Source of the DNA: Kitasatospora sp. GP82
GTDB lineage: Bacteria; Actinomycetota; Actinomycetes; Streptomycetales; Streptomycetaceae
Assembly (NCBI RefSeq): GCF_029892105.1
Contig: NZ_JARZAJ010000033.1
Location: forward strand, 1-64,000
Reading direction: 5' to 3'
Length of the DNA stretch: 64,000 nucleotides
Shown here: piece by piece, positions 16,089 through 24,585 of the stretch
Position numbering within the stretch: position 1 is the first letter of the stretch
Layout: each line of letters begins with the position of its first letter
Translations under genes and position numbers: made by a program
The notes under the pieces: generated by a model
Seen by the model: only the letters and a program-made list of their open reading frames with translations
Databases searched by the model: none
Told to the model about the DNA's origin: nothing

Positions 16089-16483
16089 CCGTCCCACGTG
16101 CTGAAACGTTATCGAGTTTCTTGCATGACTTTGCTGCGGTTCTCGTTGCCCGACCGGGCGATTGGACTCCTTGGAGGACCACCTGGCCCAGCCGGTGCCC
16201 GTCCGGTAGACGACCTTGGAAACATTGGTCGCAACCGTTAGTTTACCTTCGATTCAAATACCATGTAGCGAAAGTAACAAATAGGACATGCTTGACGATC
16301 ACTCTGCGCAACCATCGGATCCTCTGTCTCAAGACCCTTGACCTGCGGATTCCGAAGCAGATCGGCCGTTGACGCAATCAATACGGCACGGTTCCATGGC
16401 TCTTCGGGAGCGACCAGGACCAGGCACCAGCCAGCGGAGGCGATAGCGCTCCCTCCCCCCTCACCGAGTCGATCGGAACGCCC
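16089..16483. other. Gene-free stretch with AT-rich patch upstream of the permease
   Basis: 395 bp with no convincing gene. The part around 16215-16300 is distinctly less GC-rich than everything around it, with runs such as TTAGTTTACCTTCGATTC and AAAGTAACAAATAGG. It holds the promoter candidate at 16292-16320. Base composition unlike the flanks could reflect acquisition of the permease cassette or simply a promoter region. Confidence 0.55.
16292..16320 (+). promoter_or_regulatory. Candidate promoter of the amino-acid permease
   Basis: TTGACG (16292-16297), 17-bp spacer, TCGGAT (16315-16320), in the AT-rich patch, giving a leader of about 160 nt before the ATG at 16484. The -35 is strong and the -10 moderate. 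Confidence 0.45.
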
Positions 16484-17896
16484 ATGACCGACACGCTTCG
16501 CCCGCCAATCGACGCAGCCCCCACTGCGACGACTGACAGCCCCGACGGGGCGCCCAAGAAGCTCAGCCGTTCGCTCGGCGTCGTGGGCGGCACGCTGCTC
16601 ACGCTCTCCTGCGTGACCCCCGCCTCCTCGCTGTTCGTGATCGTGCCCAGCCTCTTCAACAGCCTGGGCACGGCGACGGCGCTGACCATCGGGATCGGCG
16701 CGATCATCTGCATCGCGGTGGCGTTCTGCTACTCCGAGCTGGGCACCCTGATCCCCAGCGCCGGTGGCGAGTATGCGATGGTCGGCACCCTGGCGGGCCG
16801 GTTCTCGGGCTGGCTGGTGTTCATCCAGTCCCTGATCGTGGTGATGATCGTTCCCTCGGTCATCGCCCTCGGTACCGCCGACTACCTGGCCCCGATCGTC
16901 CACATCGACCCGCAGGTGGCCGGTGCGGGCGTGATGATCGCCGCCACCGTCGCCGGTCTGCTCGACCTGCGGGCCAACGCCTGGATCACCGGCATCTTCC
17001 TGGTGCTCGAAGTCATCGCCGCCGGCGTGGTCTCCTTCCTCGGCTTCGCACACAGCGAGCGCGGCTTCGGCAGCCTGCTGCACGGTGTGACCGCCGATGC
17101 CAGCGGCGCCACCAGCCCGGTCGGCCTGGCGGCCGTCCTGGCCGCGATGGGCACCGCACTCTTCGTCACCCAGGGCTTCAGCACCGCGATCTACCTCTCC
17201 GAGGAGCTGGAGAACCCGCGGCGCAACGTCGCCCGCACCGTGCTGTGGACGCTTGCGCTCTCGGCTGTGGTGATCATGGTCCCGGTCGTCGCCATCACCG
17301 TCGGCGCCCCCGACCTCACCACCCTGACCGGTGGCGACATCTCCGCGATGGTGGCCGGCTGGAGCGACTCCGCGCTCGGCACCTTCATCAGCCTCTGCAT
17401 CGCACTGGCCATCATCAACGCCGGCATCGTGATGGTCATCCAGAACTCCCGGGTGCTCTTCGCCTCCGGCCGCGACCAGGCCTGGCCCGCCCCGGTCAAC
17501 CGGGCCTTCGGCACCCTCAACCGCTTCAGCGCCCCGTGGGTCTCCACCCTCGCGGTCGGCATCCCCGGCGCGGTGCTCTGCTTCGTCCCGAACACCATGC
17601 TGACCAACATCACCGGTGTCGCCGTCGCCGCGCTCTACCTGCTGGTCGCCGTCGCCGCCCTGTTCTCCCGCCGCAAGCACCACAAGCACGCCCCCGCCTG
17701 GCGTCAGCCGCTCTGGCCGGTGCTGCCCGTCCTGCTGATCGCTGCGCTGCTCTACGTGCTGACCCAGCTGGACGTCACCGCCCTGCTGTGGACCGGCGGC
17801 ATCACCGCGGCCGCCAGCCTCTACTGGCTCTTCTACCTCCGCCCCCGGCAGGACACCCACTGGGTGATCACTCTCCCCGAGGACGAGCAGATCTGA
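16484..17896 (+). CDS. APC-superfamily amino-acid permease
   Basis: 470 residues with about twelve hydrophobic segments from residue 30 onward. The first, RSLGVVGGTLLTLSCVTPASS, carries the glycine-rich unwound helix 1 typical of APC transporters. The conserved helix 2-3 loop SELGTLIPSAGGEYAMV and the later ELENPRRNVARTVL segment also fit. It is probably an amino-acid or amine/proton symporter; the substrate cannot be read from sequence. There is no close partner gene: an eccC terminator lies upstream and a 60-bp palindromic terminator downstream, so it forms its own unit within the type VII secretion locus. Confidence 0.87.
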   Translation: MTDTLRPPIDAAPTATTDSPDGAPKKLSRSLGVVGGTLLTLSCVTPASSLFVIVPSLFNSLGTATALTIGIGAIICIAVAFCYSELGTLIPSAGGEYAMVGTLAGRFSGWLVFIQSLIVVMIVPSVIALGTADYLAPIVHIDPQVAGAGVMIAATVAGLLDLRANAWITGIFLVLEVIAAGVVSFLGFAHSERGFGSLLHGVTADASGATSPVGLAAVLAAMGTALFVTQGFSTAIYLSEELENPRRNVARTVLWTLALSAVVIMVPVVAITVGAPDLTTLTGGDISAMVAGWSDSALGTFISLCIALAIINAGIVMVIQNSRVLFASGRDQAWPAPVNRAFGTLNRFSAPWVSTLAVGIPGAVLCFVPNTMLTNITGVAVAALYLLVAVAALFSRRKHHKHAPAWRQPLWPVLPVLLIAALLYVLTQLDVTALLWTGGITAAASLYWLFYLRPRQDTHWVITLPEDEQI

Positions 17897-17901
17897 GCGC
17901 C

Positions 17902-17961
17902 GAAAACCGAGACGGGCCCGGCCTCCCCATCGATGGGGAGGCCGGGCCCGTCTCGGTTTTC
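17902..17961. terminator. Perfect 60-bp palindromic bidirectional terminator
   Basis: Bases 17902-17931 are the exact reverse complement of 17932-17961 (30-bp arms, no spacer in DNA, centre ATCGAT). The arms begin with GAAAACCGAGACGGGCCC, so each strand ends its hairpin with GGTTTTC. It sits between the convergent permease and mycosin genes and can serve both. Confidence 0.9.
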
Positions 17962-18019
17962 CCGCCTGCTCCTAGGCACGCGGTCCGCCATGCAGAGCCT
18001 TCAGCGCGCGGACACCGCG

Positions 18020-19294
18020 TCAGCCCTCGCTGCGACGGCGGTAGTCGCGGACCACTATGGCGCCACCGGCCAGCCCCGCGACGATCAGCGCGCCCACACC
18101 CAGCACATAGGTGCCGGTACGTCGGTCCCGCTGGGCCTGGGTCTCCTCCAGACCCAGCGGCTGCGCGACGATCTTCGTGGTGTCCAGCCTGACCTGCGCG
18201 TCCGGGTGCGGCTGGTCGGCCGGCTTGGTTTCGCTGCGGACGGCCTTCACCGGGTCGACCACACCCCAGCCGACGAACCGGTTCGGGCCGCGCTCGGTGC
18301 GCTGGGCGGTCTGCTCGATCCGGGTGCGGATCTGCGCGGCCGTCCAGTCCGGGTACTCCTGCTTCAGCAGCGCGGCCACACCCGACACGTACGGCGCGGA
18401 GAAGCTCGTGCCGTTGTCCACGCACTGACCCGTCTTGGGGACGGTGGACAGCATCTCCACGCCGGGAGCCGCGATTTTGACGAAGTCGCCGTACTGGGAG
18501 AACGAGGCCCGCTCGTTGTTGCGGTCCGAGGCACCGACCGAGAGCACGGTGTCGAAGGCGGCGGGGTAGGTGTCGCCCTCACGCCCGTCGTTCCCGGAGG
18601 AGGCGACCACGACGATCTTCGCTTCCTCGGCCTTCTTGATGACCGCCTGGAGATCGGCCTTGCGGTCGAAGTTGCCCTGCTCGTCGGTCGAGCGGACGTC
18701 CTGGGAGATGTTGATGACACCGACGTGCTTGTCGATCGCGATGTTGATGGCCGCGATCAGGCTCGGGACGTCTCCGTTGCCCTGGCTGTCGTTCTGCCGG
18801 ATCGAGAGGATCCGGGCCCCCGGAGCCAGCCCGACGAAACCGGTCTTGGAGTACGGACCGGCCGCGATGATGCCGGCCACCTTGGTGCCGTGGCCCACGG
18901 TGTCGTCCGTGCCGGTCCCGTCCACCTTCTTGCCGGTGGACTGGTCGATCAGCAGCGACCCGCCGTCGTCGACCTTGCCCTTCAGCTGGGGGTTGGTGTT
19001 GTCCACCCCGGTGTCGATCACCGCGACAGTCACCCCGGCCCCGGTGATCTTGCCACCGTTCCAGAGCTGGTCGAGCAGCACTCGCTGGAGCGCCCACGGG
19101 ACGTTGGGCACGTCCGCGGCCGGGGAGGCGCACTCCGCCGATGCCGCTATCCCCAGCGGCGACCAGTGCACTCCCGCAGCGTCGGCCGTGTTCGGCGAGG
19201 GATCTGCCGCGTACGCCGGAGCGGACGCGATCGTGCCGATCACCCCCAGCGCGACCAACCCGGCGGCAGCCCTGCGGTAGGTACCCAACGACAC
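18020..19294 (-). CDS. mycP: Mycosin: type VII secretion-associated subtilisin-like protease
   Basis: 424 residues. An N-terminal signal peptide (about 1-29, ending APAYA), an S8 subtilase domain and a single C-terminal transmembrane helix (about 393-413, TYVLGVGALIVAGLAGGAIV) followed by a basic tail form the mycosin architecture. The catalytic triad is Asp94 (AVIDTG), His135 (GHGT) and Ser297 (GTSFSAP), with the oxyanion Asn in SSGNDG (235). All residues are present, so it should be active. GTG 19294 follows AGGGGA at about 7 bases. Mycosins stabilise the ESX membrane complex and cleave some substrates. The gene lies downstream of the two WXG100 genes, separated by a MITE-like inverted repeat. 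Confidence 0.92.
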   Translation of the reverse strand: MSLGTYRRAAAGLVALGVIGTIASAPAYAADPSPNTADAAGVHWSPLGIAASAECASPAADVPNVPWALQRVLLDQLWNGGKITGAGVTVAVIDTGVDNTNPQLKGKVDDGGSLLIDQSTGKKVDGTGTDDTVGHGTKVAGIIAAGPYSKTGFVGLAPGARILSIRQNDSQGNGDVPSLIAAINIAIDKHVGVINISQDVRSTDEQGNFDRKADLQAVIKKAEEAKIVVVASSGNDGREGDTYPAAFDTVLSVGASDRNNERASFSQYGDFVKIAAPGVEMLSTVPKTGQCVDNGTSFSAPYVSGVAALLKQEYPDWTAAQIRTRIEQTAQRTERGPNRFVGWGVVDPVKAVRSETKPADQPHPDAQVRLDTTKIVAQPLGLEETQAQRDRRTGTYVLGVGALIVAGLAGGAIVVRDYRRRSEG

Positions 19295-19344
19295 CTGTCT
19301 TCCCCTCTGATCCACCCGATGTCGTGCGCGCGGCACACCACGCG

Positions 19345-19422
19345 CTAGGGCCTGTCCGGTCGATCGTGTCGGACGCGTGACGCCGCGCGTTGGTCCGACT
19401 GGATCGACCGGACAGGCCCTAG
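19345..19422. mobile_element. MITE-like 78-bp element with 21-bp terminal inverted repeats
   Basis: Bases 19345-19365 and 19402-19422 are perfect inverted repeats (21 bp) beginning CTAG then GGCCTGTCCGGTCGATC. A second 7-bp stem, GTCGGAC, continues inside. The flanking CTAG on both sides resembles the YTAR target duplication of IS5-family elements, and GGGCCTGTC-type ends are common on streptomycete insertion sequences. It lies between a WXG100 gene and mycP, 50 bp from the mycP start. The structure would also form a long RNA hairpin, so a terminator role is an alternative or additional reading. Confidence 0.55.
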
Positions 19423-19489
19423 GGGCGGGCGCCCGTGTGGACACCCGCCCCGGTGCACTACTGCCGTGCCCCGGAACGGGGCCTTCGGC

Positions 19490-19786
19490 TCACGCGTTCC
19501 AGATACCGGCGTTGCGGCTCTCGGTCGCCTGGTAGCTCTGGGCCGCGTTGTCCAGCGAGGTCGCGATCTGGCTCAGCGCCTGCTGGAGGTCGGCGGCCTT
19601 GGCGTCCCACTGCGCCTGGCGGGCCTGGTAGCCCTCCTGGGCCGAGCCCTGCCAGCTGGAAGCGATCCGGCTCACGCCGGCCTTGAGCTCCTCCAGCTGC
19701 GACTGGATACGCGAGGCGGTCTGACGGACCTCCTGGCTGGCGTTCTGGATGGTCGAGAAATTAACGAGAATGTGCGCGTCGGACAC
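19490..19786 (-). CDS. WXG100-family secreted protein (Esx)
   Basis: 98 residues, the canonical helical hairpin. The WXG turn is Trp45-Gln-Gly47 (SSWQGSAQEGY). The C-terminal helix carries the EccC-recognised export signal YxxxD/E as Tyr85-Glu89 (SYQATE). There is no signal peptide, as expected for type VII substrates. It forms a tandem pair with the equally long gene 78 bp upstream; the two products should make an EsxA/EsxB-type dimer. I cannot say from sequence which corresponds to EsxA. Confidence 0.93.
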   Translation of the reverse strand: MSDAHILVNFSTIQNASQEVRQTASRIQSQLEELKAGVSRIASSWQGSAQEGYQARQAQWDAKAADLQQALSQIATSLDNAAQSYQATESRNAGIWNA

Positions 19787-19864
19787 GGTGTCTCCCTCGG
19801 GATCGAATCATGGCGGCCGTCAGCTCGGCCGATGAGTAGCAGCGCGCGGCGTGATGCCGACGGC

Positions 19865-20161
19865 TCAGGCGCCCCGCATGGACGACTGCTGCTCCTGCTC
19901 CGTCTGCGAGTAGGCCTTGGTCGTGGCCTCGATCGCCTGCTTGATCTCGTCGAGCACCTTGTTCAGCGCGGTAGCGTCCTCGTTGAAACGCTGCTGCAGC
20001 TGCTGGTAGGCCGCGGCGGCCTGGCCCTGCCAGCCGGCCTTGATCTCGTCGACGAGAGTGTTGAGCCGCTGAATCTCGCCCTGGATCTGACCGTTCACCT
20101 CACCGATACGGTTGGCGAAAGCAGTCATTTCCTCAGCGGTCGTCGTAAACTGACCAGCCAT
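19865..20161 (-). CDS. WXG100-family secreted protein (Esx)
   Basis: 98 residues. WXG is Trp44-Gln-Gly46 (AGWQGQAAAAY) and the C-terminal signal is Tyr84-Glu88 (AYSQTE). Both partners of the pair therefore carry YxxxE. ATG 20161 gives the normal WXG100 length; an in-frame extension to 20281 has no family support. A promoter candidate lies 89 bp upstream, separating the Esx pair from eccB. Confidence 0.93.
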   Translation of the reverse strand: MAGQFTTTAEEMTAFANRIGEVNGQIQGEIQRLNTLVDEIKAGWQGQAAAAYQQLQQRFNEDATALNKVLDEIKQAIEATTKAYSQTEQEQQSSMRGA

Positions 20162-20249
20162 GGTCCACCGTCCCCCATGAGACAGACTTCCTGACGGACG
20201 GTCTTGGCGCAGAGCATCCGTCGAACACCACGGTGTGATGTCCTCCAGC

Positions 20250-20278
20250 ACTGTAGCCGCCGAGCGCAAGTCACCCAA
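20250..20278 (-). promoter_or_regulatory. Candidate promoter of the Esx pair
   Basis: Minus strand TTGGGT (20273-20278), 17-bp spacer, TACAGT (20250-20255). It lies in the 206-bp gap between eccB and the first WXG100 gene. A dedicated promoter would suit small abundant substrates. Confidence 0.4.
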
Positions 20279-20367
20279 CACCGGGAGCCGGGTAGTTACC
20301 AGACCATGACACTGTGCCAGATATCTCCACCTGACACAGCGTCAATCCGTTCAACCGGTCGGTCTGA

Positions 20368-21957
20368 TCAGGCGTTCTGCGGCTGAACTGCGGCAGCGGT
20401 GCTGAGCACCGGACCGGGCGAGACCAGGTCGGACCACCAGCGCGGCACCAGGGAAGGCTGGACCTTGTCGTAACCGAGCCTGGCCTGCGCCTCGTTGGCC
20501 TGCGGCTGTGCGGAGCCGGCCTGCGGGTCGGCCGGCTGGCTCGGCGCGGCGGACGCCTGACCGCTGGGGCCGTCCATACTGCTGGGCACCGAGTAACGCA
20601 GACCCGTCTCGGTGATCAGGAAGGTGCTGCCCGAACTGTCCACGCCGCCGTTGCCGTCCACGGCGCGGTAGAGCAGGCCGTGGCCGGGCGAGACGTGTGC
20701 GGTGGCGGAGGCGCTGCTGACCGCTGCCGGGTAGTCGGTGTCGGCCCAGACCGTCCGCTTGACGTTCTTGCCGTCCATCCCCTCGTAGGTGCTGCAGAGC
20801 ACCGTACGGCCCTTGCCGTTGGCGCTGAAGTTCACCGCGTGCTCGGCGGGCTGCTCCTTCGGCAGGTCCGAGGTGTCCTTGAGGGTCGTGCTGTCCATGC
20901 TGCCCTTGAGGGTCGCGTAGTCGCCGGGCGAGAGCTCGGCCAGCTTCGGCGTGCCGTCGTAGATGTTCCTCAGTGCCGGGCTGCTGCGCATCAGTTCGGC
21001 CTGGAAGGCGGTGATCTCGAACAGCCGGTCGCTGCCGACCACGTAGAAGGTCTTGTTCTGGTACGTGAGCAGCCGGCCGACCTTGCGCTCGCTCGGCTGG
21101 GAGATCCTCACGGTCGAGGCGGCACCGTTCCTGGCGCCGGGGACCTGGGGGAACTTGACCGGCGCTCCGTTGCCCAGGGTGTCCAGCCACTCCTTGGTCA
21201 CCTGCTGCGGCTTGGCGTCGCTGCCGAACAGCGCGGCCTCAAGACCGGTGCGCTCGATCGCGGTGGTGTCGAAGTCGCCGACCGCGTGCTTCAGGCCCTG
21301 CGAGTCGATCAGGTACTCGCTGCCCGGCCGGTCGTCGGTCTCCTGCGGGCCCTGCACGAACAGCCACTGACCGGGCGCCAGCACCAGGTCGGGCCGCTCC
21401 AGCTTCTTCTTGTCGGTATCGGCCGCGATGAACAGCGACTGGTTGATGGTCGCCTGGATCTCGCCGTTGCCCGGACGGTCGCAGACCGACCACAACTTCG
21501 GGGTGGCGGCGTCCTCTGAGCTGGGCAGCTTGTCGGGCGCGTACTGGATCCCGATGGTCGCGCCGTGGTCCTTGTACGCGTCCAGCGCCGAGTCCACCAC
21601 CGGTACGACCTTGGCCCCGGCCGGGAGCACCAGCCTGGCCGAGGCCATGTTGAGGACCTGGTGCAGCACCTTGACGTTGGTCTTGGGGTCGACCAGCACC
21701 ACATAGCGCGTGGTCGACTGCGTGCCCTGGATGATGTTCTTCCCGTCGTCCCAGCCCTTGGGCGCGGTGGGCTTGATGACGCCCCACATCCCGAAGCCGG
21801 CCACCACGACGGCCGCCACCACCAGGCTGGGCAGTACGGCCCTGACCGGACGCGGTGCGTCCTCGTCGCTGCCGCCACCGCTCGGCAGCAGAAAGGCGCC
21901 CACCATGCGCTTGCGCGCGAAGGTGTAGGCGTTCAGCTCGTCACGGCGTGATGCCAT
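20368..21957 (-). CDS. eccB: Type VII secretion core protein EccB
   Basis: 529 residues. The N-terminus MASRRDELNAYTFARKRMV is the classic EccB cytoplasmic helix. A single transmembrane segment follows (about 40-62, AVLPSLVVAAVVVAGFGMW), then a large extracytoplasmic region built of repeated beta-rich modules, with cysteines in SVCDRPG and VLCSTYEG that may form a disulfide. EccB forms the outer-leaflet ring of the ESX complex. ATG 21957 has AGGGGA about 9 bases upstream. It is transcribed towards the Esx pair and divergent from eccE. Confidence 0.92.
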   Translation of the reverse strand: MASRRDELNAYTFARKRMVGAFLLPSGGGSDEDAPRPVRAVLPSLVVAAVVVAGFGMWGVIKPTAPKGWDDGKNIIQGTQSTTRYVVLVDPKTNVKVLHQVLNMASARLVLPAGAKVVPVVDSALDAYKDHGATIGIQYAPDKLPSSEDAATPKLWSVCDRPGNGEIQATINQSLFIAADTDKKKLERPDLVLAPGQWLFVQGPQETDDRPGSEYLIDSQGLKHAVGDFDTTAIERTGLEAALFGSDAKPQQVTKEWLDTLGNGAPVKFPQVPGARNGAASTVRISQPSERKVGRLLTYQNKTFYVVGSDRLFEITAFQAELMRSSPALRNIYDGTPKLAELSPGDYATLKGSMDSTTLKDTSDLPKEQPAEHAVNFSANGKGRTVLCSTYEGMDGKNVKRTVWADTDYPAAVSSASATAHVSPGHGLLYRAVDGNGGVDSSGSTFLITETGLRYSVPSSMDGPSGQASAAPSQPADPQAGSAQPQANEAQARLGYDKVQPSLVPRWWSDLVSPGPVLSTAAAVQPQNA

Positions 21958-22069
21958 CTCGTCGTCTCCCCTGTTTTGACCGACAGCCGTGCTGGTCCGG
22001 CAGCTGTGCGTACGTCAGCACGATTAGTCCATGCGCGAGTCTGCCACCCGCCGGGCACGAGGTGCAGCG

Positions 22070-22100
22070 AACCCTCTACGATGCAAACCCTCTACGATGC
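22070..22100. repeat. Tandem 15-bp repeat in the eccB/eccE divergent region
   Basis: AACCCTCTACGATGC occurs at 22070-22084 and again, exactly, at 22086-22100. On the minus strand each copy reads GCATCGTAGAGGGTT and so offers a TAGAGG -10-like hexamer. It could be a duplicated operator or duplicated promoter element serving eccB (112 bp away) and eccE (88 bp away). Confidence 0.6.
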
Positions 22101-22187
22101 GGCAGCAGACGGTGAGTACGGTACGGGTCCGGTCGGCCGACCAGCCAACCGGGCCGTGATATCTGATCAGAGAGGTTCACGCGGGGG

Positions 22188-23582
22188 ATGCCAAGCCAGA
22201 CCGCTCCAGAGCGACGCAGCACATCGCACGGCAGGGGCAACGGCAGCCGGCGGAACGGGGGCGGAGGCGCTCGACGTTCGGCGCCGGTCCGTCCGGAAAG
22301 CCCGACCGCTGCGGTCGCAGTCAAGATCCACCCACGGCCCGGCCTGCTCGGCACCCGGTTGCGGCTCCAGCAGCTCGTCCTGATCGAGGTCGCGGCAGCA
22401 CTGGTCGCGGTCGGCTGGACGATCAACCCGGCGATGGCCGGGGTGTTCGCCGTGCCCGCCGTGGTGCTGCTGGTGATCGCCCTGCTGCCGCTCAACGGCC
22501 GCAGCGTGCCCGAGGGCCTTCAGGTGCGGATGGCGCACAGCGCCCGCCGCAAGCAGGCGCAGCTCAACGTGCCGCCGCCGGGCACCGACCCGGCCCTGGC
22601 ACCCGCGCTGGAGGTCGAGCCGGCGCTGCGTACCTACACCCACGCCACCGAGGCCGACCTCGGCGGCGGGCGTCCGTTCCGCCGGGAGACCGGCATGGTC
22701 GGCGACGGGACGTTCCTCACCTCCGTCCTGCTGGTGCAGGCCAAGGACGAGCCGCTGCGGCCCGCCCGTACGGCCAGCCCGCTGCCGCTGGACGTGGTCT
22801 GCTCGGCACTCCAGGTGGACGACATCGCCCTGGAATCCGTCCAGTTGGTCCAGCACACCCAGCCCGCGCCCGCCCCGCACCTGCCAGAGCAGTCGCTCGC
22901 CTCCCGCGCCTACCACCAGCTGCCGGACGGACTCAGCACGCCCGGCCTGCGGCTCACCTGGGTCGCGCTCAAGCTCGATCCGGAGAAGGCGGCCACCGCC
23001 GTACTGGCCCGTGGCGGCGGCGAGGAGGGCGCCCGCAAGGCCCTTCAGCGGGTGACCGACCAGCTGGCCGGACGGTTGAACGGGGCCGGGTTCACCGCGA
23101 CCGCGCTGGACGAGCGCGAGCTGATCGCCGCCCTGGCCATCTCGATCTGCGCCAACCCGATCGCCGTGGCGGGCCGTCAGGGCTCCGGCGGTGGCGGAGG
23201 CAACGGCCGCCGCACCCAGGAGAGCCGCAAGTTCTGGCGGATCGACGACCGCTGGCACAGCACGTACTGGATCTCCAAGTGGCCGCAGCTCAGCCGCCCC
23301 GGCAGCACTCCGGGCCGGATCGCCGCCCCTGACCTGGTCAACCTGGTCACCGGCACGCCCGCCCTGGCGAGCACCTTCAGCCTCACCGCCAGCCGGGGCA
23401 CCGGCGGCGCGGTCGGGATCAGCGGGCACGTCCGGGTGACCGGGCGCAGCGAGAGCGAGGTCGCCCAGGTCGGGCGGCTCGTGGAGACCCGCGCGCAGAG
23501 CGCCGGGGTCGGCCTGACCCGGCTCGACCAGGAGCAGGCACCCGGTCTGCTCGCCACGCTGCCCCTGGGAGGGACTTCCTGA
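22188..23582 (+). CDS. eccE: Type VII secretion protein EccE
   Basis: 464 residues. A basic, glycine/arginine-rich N-terminus (1-45) is followed by two closely spaced transmembrane helices (about 60-102, LVLIEVAAALVAVGWTI and GVFAVPAVVLLVIALLPL) and a soluble domain, the EccE arrangement. The terminal domain contains a glycine stretch (GSGGGGGNGR). EccE caps the periphery of the ESX membrane complex. The stop overlaps the next start (TGATG at 23580-23584), so the downstream gene is translationally coupled. The identity rests on architecture and locus, because EccE sequences diverge. Confidence 0.82.
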   Translation: MPSQTAPERRSTSHGRGNGSRRNGGGGARRSAPVRPESPTAAVAVKIHPRPGLLGTRLRLQQLVLIEVAAALVAVGWTINPAMAGVFAVPAVVLLVIALLPLNGRSVPEGLQVRMAHSARRKQAQLNVPPPGTDPALAPALEVEPALRTYTHATEADLGGGRPFRRETGMVGDGTFLTSVLLVQAKDEPLRPARTASPLPLDVVCSALQVDDIALESVQLVQHTQPAPAPHLPEQSLASRAYHQLPDGLSTPGLRLTWVALKLDPEKAATAVLARGGGEEGARKALQRVTDQLAGRLNGAGFTATALDERELIAALAISICANPIAVAGRQGSGGGGGNGRRTQESRKFWRIDDRWHSTYWISKWPQLSRPGSTPGRIAAPDLVNLVTGTPALASTFSLTASRGTGGAVGISGHVRVTGRSESEVAQVGRLVETRAQSAGVGLTRLDQEQAPGLLATLPLGGTS

Positions 23583-24349
23583 TGGCCTATCAGACCTACC
23601 CCGCCCAGCCCGCCGAGCCGGACGCCGACCGCGCCCGTGCCGTGCTGCGGATCCGGCCCGGCTTCGGCCTGCGCGGCCCGCGCCGCGAGCGGCATGTGCT
23701 CTCCACCGAGGACCTCTCCGCGCTCTCCTTCCCGGTCGGCGACGACGGTGTGGTGATCGGCGTCGACCCGCACCAGCAGCCCGCCGTCATGGGGCTGTTC
23801 CGGCCGAGCCCGTACGAGGTCGTGCTGATCGGCGGTATGTGGACGGCGCAGATCATCGCGCTGCGGGCCGCGGCCACCGGCGCCCGGGTCGCCGTGGAGA
23901 CCGGCCGTCCGCAGGCATGGGGGCCGCTGGCCCAGGCGGCCGGCGGCGGTCAGCCCTGCGTGACGGTGCACCAGGTCGGCCGGCTGGGAGCGCAGGGCGC
24001 CTCGGTGACCTCACCGGTCCTGGTGGTGCGCGACCTCGGTGTCCGTCCGCCGCGCAGCCGGCTCTCGGCCACCCCGTGGCAGACCACGCTCACCGTGCTG
24101 CCGTACCTGGGGCCGAACGCCTCCCGGGTCCTCAACGCCGCCGATCTGGTCGGGGTGCAGCGGATCTCCCCGCAGGAGGCCGAGATCGTCGCGCGGATCC
24201 TCTCACTCGGCGACCAGGACCTGGAGGCGCTGCCGACGCTCGGCGACAACATCACGCTCTGGGCGACCAGGATGCGTCGGCAGTTCGTGATGACCAACCC
24301 CGGTGAGGCGGAGGCCCAGTTGCTGGGCGGACCGCGCCGGATGGACTGA
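23582..24349 (+). CDS. Uncharacterised type VII secretion-locus protein
   Basis: 255 residues with no transmembrane segment, no signal peptide and no family I can name. The composition is mixed alpha/beta, with hydrophobic strands at about 57-61, 80-87 (YEVVLIGGM) and 145-150 (PVLVVRDL), and a region that could be a nucleotide-binding-like fold without a P-loop. Its start overlaps the eccE stop, so the two are made together, and a hairpin follows at 24385-24435. Location suggests a cytoplasmic accessory or chaperone of the EccE side of the apparatus. That is inference from context only. Confidence 0.75.
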   Translation: MAYQTYPAQPAEPDADRARAVLRIRPGFGLRGPRRERHVLSTEDLSALSFPVGDDGVVIGVDPHQQPAVMGLFRPSPYEVVLIGGMWTAQIIALRAAATGARVAVETGRPQAWGPLAQAAGGGQPCVTVHQVGRLGAQGASVTSPVLVVRDLGVRPPRSRLSATPWQTTLTVLPYLGPNASRVLNAADLVGVQRISPQEAEIVARILSLGDQDLEALPTLGDNITLWATRMRRQFVMTNPGEAEAQLLGGPRRMD

Positions 24350-24384
24350 AACACAGGTCGGTTCCCAGGTGGTTCGGGGAGCTT

Positions 24385-24435
24385 GGAGAGGTCCGTTTCC
24401 TCCGGTCTGACGGCCGGGTCGGTACGGACCTCTCC
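24385..24435 (+). terminator. Hairpin after the eccE unit
   Basis: Perfect 12-bp arms GGAGAGGTCCGT (24385-24396) and ACGGACCTCTCC (24424-24435) around a 27-nt GC-rich loop. It is 36 bp past the stop and upstream of a separate promoter for the ParA-like gene. No U-tract. Confidence 0.55.
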
Positions 24436-24585
24436 GCCGTTGCCGCCCCGCCTGTGGACAGCTTTGGTGTGAGGGTCCGGGGGACGAGGTGAACAACGAG
24501 TGAGATTCACTCCAAAGGCGGTTGTCACCGCCCCTTCGAGCCCTTGTGGGGACCCGTCAACCCTGGCGTGAGTTCGGGCACCGCC

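Noticed and set aside
12175..16182. A 1335-residue minus-strand open frame opposite eccC
   Set aside because: It covers a clear EccC gene in antisense; composition is that of a shadow frame and no start signal is seen.
22188..23582. A restriction or toxin gene in place of eccE
   Set aside because: The two helices after a basic N-terminus, the overlap with the next locus gene and the position next to eccB fit EccE better.
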